From the NCBI GenBank assembly GCA_964527205.1, contig CAZGQG010000005.1, forward strand, positions 1-64,000: 64,000 bases of DNA, read 5' to 3'. Of the stretch, positions 52,770 to 61,784 are shown piece by piece; position 1 is the stretch's first letter; each line of letters begins with the position of its first letter. The notes under the pieces are model-generated. The model did no database searches. It was given only the letters and a program-made list of their open reading frames with translations, and was not told where the DNA came from. Origin of the DNA: JARICQ01 sp964527205 (GTDB lineage: Bacteria; Bacillota; Clostridia; Tissierellales; Tissierellaceae). The translations under genes were made by a program, and so were the position numbers.

Positions 52770-53621
52770 CTACCCTTTAAAAACTAATTTGTATATGTAT
52801 TCCATATCCATATTGGCCCTAACAATATCTGCCCACTTGTCTAATTCTTGGTGGAAATTTTGGCTAATATTATTTATATCTGAATTACTCTTTGATCCTT
52901 TATTAATTGAACTTAGACTATCTTCTTCTGGAAAATCTAATTCTGCATAGGGAATTGTTCCTACTACAGGAATGCCTAAAATTTCTTCAATCATTTCAAT
53001 ACCAGGATCTAAAATAGTTTTGTCTCCCCTAAATTTATTGATAATAAGTCCTTTGACCCTCTTCCTCTCCTCTGGCTCTAACAACATAACTGTACCATAA
53101 AAGGAAGCGAATACCCCTCCCCTATCAATATCTGCAACTATAAGCACATCTGCATCTGCCATCTCTGCCATACCCATATTGACAATATCATTCTCTTTTA
53201 AATTTATCTCAGCTGGACTTCCTGCTCCTTCTATTACAACAATGTCGTTTTCACCCTCAATTTTCTTATAGCTTTCCAAGATCATAGGTTTTAATTTATT
53301 TTTATAAGCAAAATACTCCCTAGCCTCCATATGTTGGCTATCCTTGCCCCCAATAACTACCATAGATCCCATATCAGTCTTTGGGACTAATAGTATAGGG
53401 TTCATCCCTGGATCAGGTTCTAATCCACAGGCATAGGCTTGCATAGCCTGGGCCGTACTAATTTTATAACCATCCTCTGATAAATAGTATTTGGAGCTCA
53501 TATTTTGTGATTTAAATGGATAGGCCCTGTATCCATCTTGTTTAAATATCCTACAAAGGCCAGTACAAATCATACTTTTTCCTGCTGAAGAAGTTGTTCC
53601 TTGTATCATTATATTTGCCAT
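52770..53621 (-). CDS. cbiP: Cobyric acid synthase lacking the glutamine amidotransferase domain
   Basis: 283 residues; family members have about 490. The N-terminal synthetase domain is complete: GTTSSAGKSMICTGLCRI (P-loop), YPFKSQNMSSKYYL, GAGSPAEINL and LIVADIDRGGVFASFYG. After TIPYAELDFPEEDSL, where the GATase domain (GICGG nucleophile region, catalytic His) should follow, there is a short Ser/Asn linker and then the family's own C-terminal tail (LDKWADIVRANMDMEYIY). This is an in-frame internal loss of some 200 residues with the tail kept. Four amidations at b, d, e and g would then rely on ammonia. ATG follows AGGAGG. cbiB follows 6 bases downstream. Confidence 0.9.
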   Translation of the reverse strand: MANIMIQGTTSSAGKSMICTGLCRIFKQDGYRAYPFKSQNMSSKYYLSEDGYKISTAQAMQAYACGLEPDPGMNPILLVPKTDMGSMVVIGGKDSQHMEAREYFAYKNKLKPMILESYKKIEGENDIVVIEGAGSPAEINLKENDIVNMGMAEMADADVLIVADIDRGGVFASFYGTVMLLEPEERKRVKGLIINKFRGDKTILDPGIEMIEEILGIPVVGTIPYAELDFPEEDSLSSINKGSKSNSDINNISQNFHQELDKWADIVRANMDMEYIYKLVFKG

Positions 53622-53722
53622 AATAACCTCCTATAAAAATGGCCCTGCTTTTAGCCAGGGATTTCTATTAATAGAATTAAATTAACATATATAATCTCTA
53701 TAGTCAATTTTTGATTTTTAAA

Positions 53723-53735
53723 TTTGCCTAGCAAA
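53723..53735. promoter_or_regulatory. Possible MntR/DtxR-type operator before the metal importer
   Basis: TTTGC-CTA-GCAAA inverted repeat about 16 bases upstream of a TATAAT (53751-53756). It resembles the half-sites of DtxR-family metal regulators. No good -35 is seen, so this is tentative. The rest of 53622-53837 is divergent leader sequence with a small hairpin near 53643-53661. Confidence 0.35.
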
Positions 53736-53837
53736 AATGCATTGATTTGATATAATAGGGTAAAATAGTTACTGGAGTCTAATATTTAGAATCGAGCAAG
53801 AAAAATGAGTTTGTTGAAAATTAAGGAGATGGAGTGA

Positions 53838-54581
53838 ATGCATAAAGCAATAGAGATTAAAGACTTAGATGTTTCCTATTCCGGTAAGAAAGTTCTAGAT
53901 GATATAAATTTGACTATTGATACTGGAAAACTAATAGGAATCATAGGCCCCAATGGAGCTGGTAAATCAACCCTTATAAAGGCAATTCTTGGATTAATTC
54001 CAATAGATAAGGGTGAGATTAGAATATATGATAAAAAACTAAATGATATGAGAAAACATATAGCCTACATACCACAGCGTAGTGATATTGATTGGGACTT
54101 TCCCATTACTGTAAAGGATAGTGTCTTAATTGGAACCTATCCCAAATTAGGATTATTCCGTAGACCTGGTAAAAAAGAAAAAGAGCTAGCTATGGAATCT
54201 CTTAAAAAAGTAGGAATGGATGGATCCTCAAATAAACAAATCAGTGAATTATCAGGGGGAGAGCAGCAAAGAGTTTTCATTGCAAGAGCCCTGGCCCAAG
54301 AGGCAGAATGCTTTTTCCTAGATGAACCCTTTGTTGGAGTAGATGTAGCCAGCGAGGAAATTATAATCAATATACTTAGGAATCTAAGAAATCAAGGAAA
54401 GACCGTATTTGTAATTCATCACGATTTAATGAAGGTAAAGAGCTATTTCGATGAGTTAATCCTCATTAATAAGGAACTTGTAGGTACTGGTCCTGTTGAT
54501 GTAATTTTCAAACCAGAATATATGCACGTTGCCTATCAAGCACCATTGTTTATGCTTAAGAATATGGGGGTGAAGAAATAA
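53838..54581 (+). CDS. Mn/Zn-type ABC importer ATPase
   Basis: 247 residues. ATPase of a cluster A-I metal importer (MntB/ZnuC/TroB type). Walker A GPNGAGKSTLI, Q-loop YIPQRSDID (the family's SxxDxD variant), signature LSGGEQQR, Walker B FLDEPFVGVD and H-loop VIHHDLM are intact. ATG follows GGAG. Its stop overlaps the permease ATG (TAATG, one base). First gene of a three-gene operon. Confidence 0.9.
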   Translation: MHKAIEIKDLDVSYSGKKVLDDINLTIDTGKLIGIIGPNGAGKSTLIKAILGLIPIDKGEIRIYDKKLNDMRKHIAYIPQRSDIDWDFPITVKDSVLIGTYPKLGLFRRPGKKEKELAMESLKKVGMDGSSNKQISELSGGEQQRVFIARALAQEAECFFLDEPFVGVDVASEEIIINILRNLRNQGKTVFVIHHDLMKVKSYFDELILINKELVGTGPVDVIFKPEYMHVAYQAPLFMLKNMGVKK

Positions 54582-55423
54582 TGGAGTTTATTCAAGATTT
54601 AATGACCTATGGTTTTTTACAGAAAGCTCTTATTACCTCTGTTATAGTTGGAATAATTTCTGGTGTTATTGGCAGTTATATTATTTTACGTGGTATGGCC
54701 CTAATGGGGGATGCCATATCTCATGCAGTTCTTCCAGGAGTTGCCATATCCTATCTACTAGGTATTAACTATTTTTATGGAGCCGTTGTAGTAGGTGTTT
54801 TATCTGCACTTGGAATTGGTGCTATTAGTCAAAATAGCCGTATAAAAAATGATGCATCAATTGGTATAGTTTTTTCAGCAGCCTTTGCCCTGGGAATCAT
54901 CTTGATTACCATGGCCCAAAGTTCTACTGATCTAACCCAGATACTATTTGGAAATGTACTTCATGTAAGATCCTCAGATATGTGGCTTACAATAGGCATA
55001 GGAGTAATTGTACTATTAACTGTTGTCCTGTTTTTTAAGGAGTTGCTTGTTTCTAGCTTTGATGAAACCATGGCGGAGGTTTACGGTCTTAAGACAAGGC
55101 TTATACACTACCTCATAATGGTTCTACTAACCCTAGTAACAGTGGCCTCCCTTCAAACTGTAGGAGTTATATTGGTTGTATCTATGTTGGTTACACCAGC
55201 CTCAACAGCATATTTGCTGACAAATAGGCTGTCAACTATGATAATTCTGGCATCTAGCTTTGGTGCCCTATCAGCAATAATTGGCATGTACTTTAGCTAT
55301 GTTTATAACTTGCCTTCAGGCCCAGTTATAGCCCTGGCAGCAACAGGTTTATTTGTAATAGTCTTGTTGTTTTCCCCTAAGGAAGGAGTTATTTGGCCCT
55401 TACTCAGAGGTCAAAAAAATTAA
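54581..55423 (+). CDS. Mn/Zn-type ABC importer permease
   Basis: 280 residues with about 8 membrane helices, ABC-3 (TroC/ZnuB/MntC) family. Signature segments are LRGMALMGDAISHAVLPGVAISYLLG and SFDETMAEVYGLKTRLIHYLIM (coupling helix), then LQTVGVILVVSMLVTPASTAYLL. ATG overlaps the ATPase stop. Cotranscribed with the solute-binding lipoprotein gene 31 bases downstream. Confidence 0.9.
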   Translation: MEFIQDLMTYGFLQKALITSVIVGIISGVIGSYIILRGMALMGDAISHAVLPGVAISYLLGINYFYGAVVVGVLSALGIGAISQNSRIKNDASIGIVFSAAFALGIILITMAQSSTDLTQILFGNVLHVRSSDMWLTIGIGVIVLLTVVLFFKELLVSSFDETMAEVYGLKTRLIHYLIMVLLTLVTVASLQTVGVILVVSMLVTPASTAYLLTNRLSTMIILASSFGALSAIIGMYFSYVYNLPSGPVIALAATGLFVIVLLFSPKEGVIWPLLRGQKN

Positions 55424-55454
55424 GAAATTTAAAGATATTAAGGAGAGATATAAA

Positions 55455-56396
55455 TTGAAAAGAACATTTAAATATTTATTAGTTGCAAGTGTTTTAATGG
55501 TATTTCTTACTGCTTGTAGTACAGATGGATCCCAGGAGATATCATCTGATGGAGATTCCATTCTTCAAGTAGTTACATCCTTTACAATAATAGAAGATAT
55601 TGCAAGAGAAATAGGTGGAGAAAATGTAGAGATTCATAACCTAGTGCCAACAGGTACTGACCCACATGAATATGAACCCCTACCTTTAGATATAAAGAAG
55701 ACTACTGACGCAGACATATTGTTTTATAACGGAATGAACCTTGAAGGTGGAGAAAGTGGATGGTTCTTTAAAATGATAGATTCAGTAGGTCAAAATGAAG
55801 AAAATGTATTCAGTTTAACAGAAGGTGTAGAGCCAATGTATTTGAGCAGTGATGATGGAACAGAAGAAGAAGTAAATCCTCATTCTTTCATTGACCCTGC
55901 TGTAGGTATTATAATGGCAGAGAATATGCGTGATGCCTTTATAAAAACAGATCCTGATAGAAAAGATTATTACCAGGAAAAAGCTGAGGAATATATAGAG
56001 AAATTAAAGGAAATTGACAAGAAATATGAAGATGTAATTACAAGTATCCCAGAAGAAAAACGAGTATTAGTAACAAGTGAGAGAGCTTTCCAATATATGG
56101 CTACTCATTATGGCTTGAAGGAAGGTTATATCTGGGCAGTTGATACTGAAGAAAATGGGACACCTGAACAAATCAAGACCTTGATACAGTTTATTGATGA
56201 AAATCAAGTTCCAGTCCTATTTATAGAATCAAATGTAGATGAACGTCCAATGGAGACAGTATCTAGGGAAACGGGAATACCAATCTTTGAAAAGCCAATT
56301 TATTCTGATGAGATTGGAAAACCAGGTGATGAAGTTGACACCTATATTAAATATTTAAACTACAATATCAAAATTATTGAAGATGGTTTAAAATAA
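55455..56396 (+). CDS. Metal-binding ABC importer lipoprotein (cluster A-I: ZnuA/MntA/TroA-like)
   Basis: 313 residues. A lipoprotein signal (LTAC at about 18-21, Cys21 lipidated) anchors it. Metal ligands: His in GTDPHEYEP, His in VNPHSFIDP, a Glu in LFIESNVDE and an Asp near IYSDEIG. The order H-H-E-D fits Mn- as well as Zn-binding members; the short acidic, not His-rich, loop between the first two His argues for Mn or a general cluster A-I metal. Start is TTG (55455-55457) 7 bases after AGGAGAG. It is followed by a very strong terminator. Confidence 0.88.
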   Translation: MKRTFKYLLVASVLMVFLTACSTDGSQEISSDGDSILQVVTSFTIIEDIAREIGGENVEIHNLVPTGTDPHEYEPLPLDIKKTTDADILFYNGMNLEGGESGWFFKMIDSVGQNEENVFSLTEGVEPMYLSSDDGTEEEVNPHSFIDPAVGIIMAENMRDAFIKTDPDRKDYYQEKAEEYIEKLKEIDKKYEDVITSIPEEKRVLVTSERAFQYMATHYGLKEGYIWAVDTEENGTPEQIKTLIQFIDENQVPVLFIESNVDERPMETVSRETGIPIFEKPIYSDEIGKPGDEVDTYIKYLNYNIKIIEDGLK

Positions 56397-56444
56397 AACA
56401 AAATAAATCCTGAAGTCAAATGACTTCAGGATTTATTTTGTTTT
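56395..56444. terminator. Bidirectional terminator between metal importer and ABC exporter genes
   Basis: A perfect 24-bp stem (56395-56418, 56421-56444) with a 2-base loop has T-rich arms on both strands. It serves both convergent transcripts. Confidence 0.92.
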
Positions 56445-56455
56445 ACAAGTATATT

Positions 56456-58090
56456 TTATTTAAGAAACAAACCTAAATCTCTAATCCTTTGAAAATCATG
56501 GATCTTAAATACCCTGTTTTCCTTAACCAAGTAAATTGCATCATATAGATCTATATTCTCTTCATAAATAATATGGCTTACATTTATCAGGGTCTTATTT
56601 ACCCTTAGCATTTTTTCCTCAATTGATTTTCCTATACTATGGTCTAAACTGGCAAAGATTTCATCACAAATAATCAGGCTGCTATCTAAGTATAGGGCTC
56701 TTGCAAGGAGCAATCTTGCTCTTTGACCTCCTGATAAATTGGATCCATTGTTTTTTAATTTATAATCAAGTTCTAGGTCTTCTAGACCAACTTCCAAAAG
56801 AATATCCTCCAGTTTATCCCTGTTTTCATCCTTATATAAGCTTATATTCTCTTCTAAACTTCCATTAAAGATAAATCCAATTTGATCTACAACTGACAAT
56901 TGCTTAAAATAAGTCTGGGCACTAATATCTTTTAAACTATGATTATTTACTAATATATCTCCAGACTTAAGGGGGATTTGTTTTCTTAAGCTTTTCAGTA
57001 TGGTGCTCTTACCTGCTCCACTTTCTCCTAATAACAAGATCTTTTGATCCTTGCCTATATAAATATTAAGATCCTTTAAAACTGTATTATCCCTATATCC
57101 AAGTTCTGCATTTTTAAATTCAATCTCCTGTATTTCAGAAATCTTTTCCTCGCCATCTACACTTTCCTGTGAAAGTATTTCTTCGAAATCCTTTAATACA
57201 ACTGATATACCTGCCATTTGCGAGATGAAAGGTGTCACTCTTTGCATAGGTCCTATGGAGTTAGCAAAGGCAGTACCTGCTAGTAAGGTCATCCCTAAGG
57301 ATAGGCCTGATTGCTTTGCATAGTATATTCCCATGAAAACCAGGGCAAAGATTATTGACATTTGTATAAAAGAATTTAGTGCATCCACATTTGTGCTTTT
57401 CTTGTCTACTTGATAGTTGTCCTCCTGAACCTTATTGGCTAATACTTTAAATTTATCTAGTCTTGATTTTTCTAAAGTGTTTTGTTTGATTATATAAAAT
57501 CCCTTTAAAGTCTCATTGATAAAATTAGTATACTTCTCTAAGGACTGGGATTTTGTTTTTTCTTTTTCTTCAATTGGTTTACTTGTCTTTTTAGATACTG
57601 CTATGAAAAAGATTAATAAGCCTAGGGCTAAGAATAGTAGGGAGTTGTTTATTGTAGCAAGTAGAAACATTGAAATAAGCAAATGAAAAAATGCCTCTAT
57701 GAGTTCCAATAAATTAAGATAAAATCTTGTCTCATACCTATCCATATCATTGCTTAGATGGGATAGGTATTTTTCCTCATCACTTCCTGCAAGGTTTTCA
57801 ATATCTAATTTAAATAGCCTGTTTACATAGGAACTACGTAGTCCTATCATACTCTTCTTTAAGTATAAAGATTTTAAATAAGATGCTAATAGATTAACAA
57901 CAAGTTCCAATCCCAGTACAATTAAAAGAATTTTTGAGACTTCTATTAATTTATCAACCTGTCCTGCCACTGCATAGTCCGTAATAAATCTTAGAGCGTA
58001 AAGTGTTACACCTCCAAAAATAGCTGTTACTAATAAGGCTAAACTAACAAATATCAAAGATATCTTATCTCCAAATCTGTACTTACTCAT
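56456..58090 (-). CDS. ABC exporter half-transporter (second of pair)
   Basis: About 544 residues: six membrane helices then an ATPase with Walker A GESGAGKST, signature LSGGQRARL, Walker B LIICDEIFASLD (catalytic Glu present) and H-loop VSHIIYEEN. Start ATG 58090 overlaps the upstream gene's stop by 8 bases; the reading to 58102 begins with GTG before the site. The pair has the size and layout of small heterodimeric exporters. No peptide or lantibiotic gene is adjacent, so the substrate is open. Confidence 0.85.
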   Translation of the reverse strand: MSKYRFGDKISLIFVSLALLVTAIFGGVTLYALRFITDYAVAGQVDKLIEVSKILLIVLGLELVVNLLASYLKSLYLKKSMIGLRSSYVNRLFKLDIENLAGSDEEKYLSHLSNDMDRYETRFYLNLLELIEAFFHLLISMFLLATINNSLLFLALGLLIFFIAVSKKTSKPIEEKEKTKSQSLEKYTNFINETLKGFYIIKQNTLEKSRLDKFKVLANKVQEDNYQVDKKSTNVDALNSFIQMSIIFALVFMGIYYAKQSGLSLGMTLLAGTAFANSIGPMQRVTPFISQMAGISVVLKDFEEILSQESVDGEEKISEIQEIEFKNAELGYRDNTVLKDLNIYIGKDQKILLLGESGAGKSTILKSLRKQIPLKSGDILVNNHSLKDISAQTYFKQLSVVDQIGFIFNGSLEENISLYKDENRDKLEDILLEVGLEDLELDYKLKNNGSNLSGGQRARLLLARALYLDSSLIICDEIFASLDHSIGKSIEEKMLRVNKTLINVSHIIYEENIDLYDAIYLVKENRVFKIHDFQRIRDLGLFLK

Positions 58091-59696
58091 GGCTCCCACC
58101 ACCTTCCCTACTTAAGTCAATTGTTTGATCAAAGCTCTGGGCCAAAAAGTCTAAATGCCTATGGGATATGAGGATAACCGTCTTATCTAAATTCTTAATT
58201 GTCTCATATATTCGAGATGAAGTAAGATCATCTAGGCTTGCACTTGGCTCATCAAAGATAATCATCTCCTTGTCTTGATACAATTCCCTTGCTATATTGA
58301 TCCGCTGTCTTTGACCTCCAGAGATATTATTTCCATTGTCTATCAACTGATGATCTACACCTAATTCTAAAGAGTCTATCCAGTCCTCCAGGGCTGCATC
58401 CTTAAGAACTCTATTGAATTTATTTTTATCATAGGCCTTATCCAGTAAGATGTTGTTTTTTATAGTGTCATTGAAAATAAAGTGTTCTTGTCTAAGATAT
58501 CCAACCTTTTCTATGAAGCTTCTAGGATCAATTTCCCTTAAGCTTACTCCGTCATATAATATCTGTCCTCCATAGTCCTCTAATCCCCCAACTAAGGCAT
58601 TAACTAGACTTGTCTTTCCTGCCCCTGAGGGTCCAAAGACAAGCAATTTCGACTTATTTTTTATTTCTAGATTTATATCTTTTAAGACAGGCTTATCTTT
58701 GTAGGAAATGCTTAAATCCTTTACTTGGATCTTGTCCTTCAATTTAAACTTTTGATCTAAGGCTTCCCCAATCTCATAGTCTGTAATATTGTCATAGATT
58801 TTCTTGGCAGTCTTAAATCTGTTGATCATTGAGAAACCACTGTTCATCCCCCAAATTAACTGACCTACTAAGTTTACAACAACTACCAGGGAGCTGAGTA
58901 TTATTTTTCCTTGAGAAAATAAATATGCTGCATAGATTATTGCAAATATCTGATAGCTTCCTGATACCCAGGTCATAATATTTCTTTGAATTAGATTGAT
59001 TTGATTGCTTGATTTTTTATGCTCTTCCAGATCACTAATCTCTTGATAAAAGACTCCTTTAAACTTGTCCATAACTTGGTATAGCTTGATTGTTTCTAAG
59101 CCATTAAGTATATTAGTTAGGCTTTGGTGAAATTTAGAGTTTTGTTCCAATACCCTTTGCTTTCTTTCTATACTTGGTTTTTCAAATAATTTGCTTAAAA
59201 TAAATAAGATTATTGATATTAAAATTGTTGTCCCTGCCACTACAGGGGATATAAAAAATAAGACTAGGGTCCCTAGGAAAAAATTTCCAAAGGAGTAAAT
59301 TATATTTAGTATGGATAGGAAGAAGTCACTTTCAAATAAATTAATATCCGATACTAATTGTGATTGATATTGTTCCATAGAGTTTTCATTAAATTCTTGG
59401 ATATTTTTATTTAATAAGCCTCTATAGGCAAGCACCCTTACCTGGACCAGGACATCTCGCATAAAGCCTATTCTTAGGTATCTTGATATAACTTGCAATA
59501 CTATAGGTGTAAACCCTAGAGCTAAACTGATTAAAATGATTCTAATAAATTCCCTAGAGGCAGAAGCCTCAAATATATTGAAAACATTTGCCAGGGAAAA
59601 AGTGACCATTATATTGCTAGGTGTTATTATTAAAACTCCTAGCACATAAAAAAAGAATTGTTTTTTATTTTTGCTAAATAAAGTCTTTATATCCAT
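58083..59696 (-). CDS. ABC exporter half-transporter (first of pair)
   Basis: 537 residues: membrane domain (about 1-300) then ATPase with Walker A GPSGAGKTSLV, Q-loop YLRQEHF, signature ISGGQRQR, Walker B MIIFDEPSASLD and H-loop LISHRHLDF. Both catalytic sites in this pair look consensus, unlike the other exporter in the window. ATG follows AGGAGG. Operon with the next gene (8-base overlap). Confidence 0.85.
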   Translation of the reverse strand: MDIKTLFSKNKKQFFFYVLGVLIITPSNIMVTFSLANVFNIFEASASREFIRIILISLALGFTPIVLQVISRYLRIGFMRDVLVQVRVLAYRGLLNKNIQEFNENSMEQYQSQLVSDINLFESDFFLSILNIIYSFGNFFLGTLVLFFISPVVAGTTILISIILFILSKLFEKPSIERKQRVLEQNSKFHQSLTNILNGLETIKLYQVMDKFKGVFYQEISDLEEHKKSSNQINLIQRNIMTWVSGSYQIFAIIYAAYLFSQGKIILSSLVVVVNLVGQLIWGMNSGFSMINRFKTAKKIYDNITDYEIGEALDQKFKLKDKIQVKDLSISYKDKPVLKDINLEIKNKSKLLVFGPSGAGKTSLVNALVGGLEDYGGQILYDGVSLREIDPRSFIEKVGYLRQEHFIFNDTIKNNILLDKAYDKNKFNRVLKDAALEDWIDSLELGVDHQLIDNGNNISGGQRQRINIARELYQDKEMIIFDEPSASLDDLTSSRIYETIKNLDKTVILISHRHLDFLAQSFDQTIDLSREGGGSHE

Positions 59697-59734
59697 ATGA
59701 TTTCCTCCTACTTTTAGTGTCTAACTTCTCTTTC

Positions 59735-60319
59735 TTAAAAAAACAAGGATATTGCTGTATATACAAGCAATAATGCCATAATAGTATTAATAGTTTTAGC
59801 ATGGCTTTCAAAGAATTTTTGCAAGACTGAACCAAAAACTGCCCAGGAAAAAGTTGAAAGCAATGAAATAAATGCTAGCATTAGTGCAAAGCCACCTAGA
59901 ACTATTACAGATTCATAATAGGGGCTAATGAAGGTGGAAGTAATCGTAAGTCCATAAATAATTACCTTTAAATTAATAAATTGTAGAATAAATCCAGTAA
60001 AAATTGTATTTGTAGCTCTTTTTTCTCCTTCCATAGCCTTATTCTCACTCTTATAGATCCTCCATGCCAGGTATAATATGTATATAGCAGCCAGGTAGGT
60101 CATTATAGGTTTTATAGATGGAATAAAGCTAATAAGGCTGGCACTAAATAAACTGGATAAAGCAATTATAGTAAAGAAACCAAAGAATACTCCAATATTA
60201 AAAGGAAGTGCTTTCTTAAGCCCATATTTACTTGCATTAGACATGGACATAATATTATTGGGTCCTGGAGTAAAGGTTGTTATAATTACATAGGATAAAA
60301 AAGCTGATATATTTGGCAT
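59735..60319 (-). CDS. LysE/RhtB family amino acid exporter
   Basis: 194 residues, six membrane helices, with the family TTFTPGPNNIMSMSNA motif at residues 14-29. Exports amino acids or related solutes. Start ATG 60319 is 9 bases after GGAG; the upstream ATG at 60325 is too close to it. A TATAAT-containing promoter is at 60417-60422. It is downstream of a ureohydrolase gene but has its own promoter region. Confidence 0.85.
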   Translation of the reverse strand: MPNISAFLSYVIITTFTPGPNNIMSMSNASKYGLKKALPFNIGVFFGFFTIIALSSLFSASLISFIPSIKPIMTYLAAIYILYLAWRIYKSENKAMEGEKRATNTIFTGFILQFINLKVIIYGLTITSTFISPYYESVIVLGGFALMLAFISLLSTFSWAVFGSVLQKFFESHAKTINTIMALLLVYTAISLFF

Positions 60320-60416
60320 AATCATTAGCTCCTATCTAGTTTTGATTTTCAGTCATGTCTCCTAATTATTAATAAAACACAACTTAATAAGCCAGTTATA
60401 ATAATTCAACAATATC

Positions 60417-60446
60417 ATTATACCACTTATTTATAGAAAAAATTAA
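60417..60446 (-). promoter_or_regulatory. Putative promoter of the LysE-type gene
   Basis: On the minus strand TTAATT, 18-base spacer, TATAAT (60422-60417). The remaining part of 60326-60535 is AT-rich without other features that I can support. Confidence 0.4.
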
Positions 60447-60535
60447 AATAATTCAGCTTTTAAATTATTATATTACTTATTTAGAATCTATACTTACTAT
60501 CAATTTATTTTTTTCTAAAGCTTTAAGTCATAGAA

Positions 60536-60594
60536 AAATCCTGCCTACTTAAAATATCTGAAAACAGATCTTTAAGTAAACAGGATTTTTTATG
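60536..60594 (-). terminator. Terminator of the ureohydrolase gene
   Basis: A long stem (AAAAATCCTG outer arm with inner TTACTTAAA pairing) lies after the stop at 60608 and is followed by a T run on the minus strand. Confidence 0.8.
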
Positions 60595-60607
60595 TTTTTA
60601 TTAGTCT

Positions 60608-61579
60608 TTATTTTTTGTTTTTGTTTTTATAGGCCAATATAGATAGGAATTCAAATACAATATTAGCTGCTAAAAGAGAAGTTATTTCTCCAAAATCATA
60701 GGGTGGTGCTACTTCTACAACATCAAATCCCACAAAATTTAAATCCTTCAGTCCCCTTACTATATCTAAGGATTCATAAGAGGAAAAACCTCCTACTTCT
60801 GGTGTACCTGTACCAGGTGCATAGGCAGGGTCTACAAAATCTATATCAAAGGTGAGGAATACTTTATTGTCTCCCACTGTTTTTATTATTTCCTTAACAA
60901 CTTGTTTTAATCCCATTTCTCGCATTTCATGGGAAGGAATAATCTTTAAACCAAGCTCAGTACCAATTTTATGCTCATCCAGATCATATAAGGATCCCCT
61001 TAGGCCTATTTGTATGGAGCTATGTGGATCTATAAGCCCTTCTTCTATAGCTCTTTTAAATGGAGTTCCATGACTGTATCTTTCTCCAAAAACCTCATCA
61101 TTTATATCTGCATGGGAATCAAATTGAACCAAGGAAACTGGCCCATGTTCTTTATGAATTGATCTTAACTCAGCAAGACTTATGGAGTGATCTCCTCCAA
61201 GAGAAATAGGGATTACCCCTGCACCAATAATTTTGTCTAGCTCTTGTTCTATAATCTCATAGCTTGGATGGATGTAACCTGGAACTATATTTATGTCTCC
61301 ATAGTCCCCACCCTTTAATTCCTCCAATATATTTGTTTGGAAGATAGCATTGTTGGGCTTTATCATTGTAGAAATGTTTCTAATTGCAGAGGGTCCAAAC
61401 CTTGCCCCTGTTCTAAAGGAACTTGCTGTATCAAAGGGTATACCTACTATGGCAAAATCAAGCCCTTCTAAATTTGTTATTCTTTCCATCCTCATAAAAG
61501 TACCCATGTTTACAAATCTTGGGGATGAAGATGCACTGGCTAAATTGTTTTCTAAATTATTCTCTAAATTGTTTTTCAA
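60608..61579 (-). CDS. speB: Ureohydrolase, agmatinase-like
   Basis: 323 residues. Binuclear Mn hydrolase of the arginase/agmatinase fold. The four metal-motif blocks are present: LGGDHSIS, FDSHADIND, SHGTPFKRA, and FDIDFVDPAYAPGTGTPE. The SHGTPF and GTGTPE forms match agmatinase (agmatine to putrescine and urea) more than arginase, but guanidinobutyrase or guanidinopropionase cannot be excluded. Start is TTG with AGGAGG 7 bases upstream. The N-terminus KNNLENNLENNLAS is an unusual short repeat coded by a 12-base DNA repeat (61555-61578). Putrescine/polyamine or arginine catabolism fits the amino-acid lifestyle. Confidence 0.83.
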   Translation of the reverse strand: MKNNLENNLENNLASASSSPRFVNMGTFMRMERITNLEGLDFAIVGIPFDTASSFRTGARFGPSAIRNISTMIKPNNAIFQTNILEELKGGDYGDINIVPGYIHPSYEIIEQELDKIIGAGVIPISLGGDHSISLAELRSIHKEHGPVSLVQFDSHADINDEVFGERYSHGTPFKRAIEEGLIDPHSSIQIGLRGSLYDLDEHKIGTELGLKIIPSHEMREMGLKQVVKEIIKTVGDNKVFLTFDIDFVDPAYAPGTGTPEVGGFSSYESLDIVRGLKDLNFVGFDVVEVAPPYDFGEITSLLAANIVFEFLSILAYKNKNKK

Positions 61580-61719
61580 ATTTATTCCTCCTATTTATTT
61601 TTCTTAAGCATAAGATTGTCATAATCCAATATAAGTACTTGTCCTAGTTACCTATACCCTAAATAAAGTAAAAATAACAGCCTAGCTCCCATATTGACTA
61701 GCTTCTAGTCCCTTCTTAA

Positions 61720-61765
61720 TATAAAAGCTAGCTCACTTAAGTTAAAATTTAAATGAGCTAGCCTA
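61720..61765 (-). terminator. Terminator of the copper operon
   Basis: GCTAGCTCA/TGAGCTAGC stem with inner TTAA pairing, followed on the minus strand by TTTTATATT. It lies just after the csoR stop. Confidence 0.8.
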
Positions 61766-61784
61766 TATGTTTTTAAGATGATTC

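Noticed and set aside
53643..53661. Second B12 riboswitch or terminator before cbiP
   Set aside because: Only a small bulged hairpin is present; no B12 box or core aptamer sequence was found.
56395..56444. Inverted repeat as an IS end or attachment site
   Set aside because: A 24-bp stem with a 2-base loop between convergent stops is a terminator; no transposase or duplicated target is nearby.
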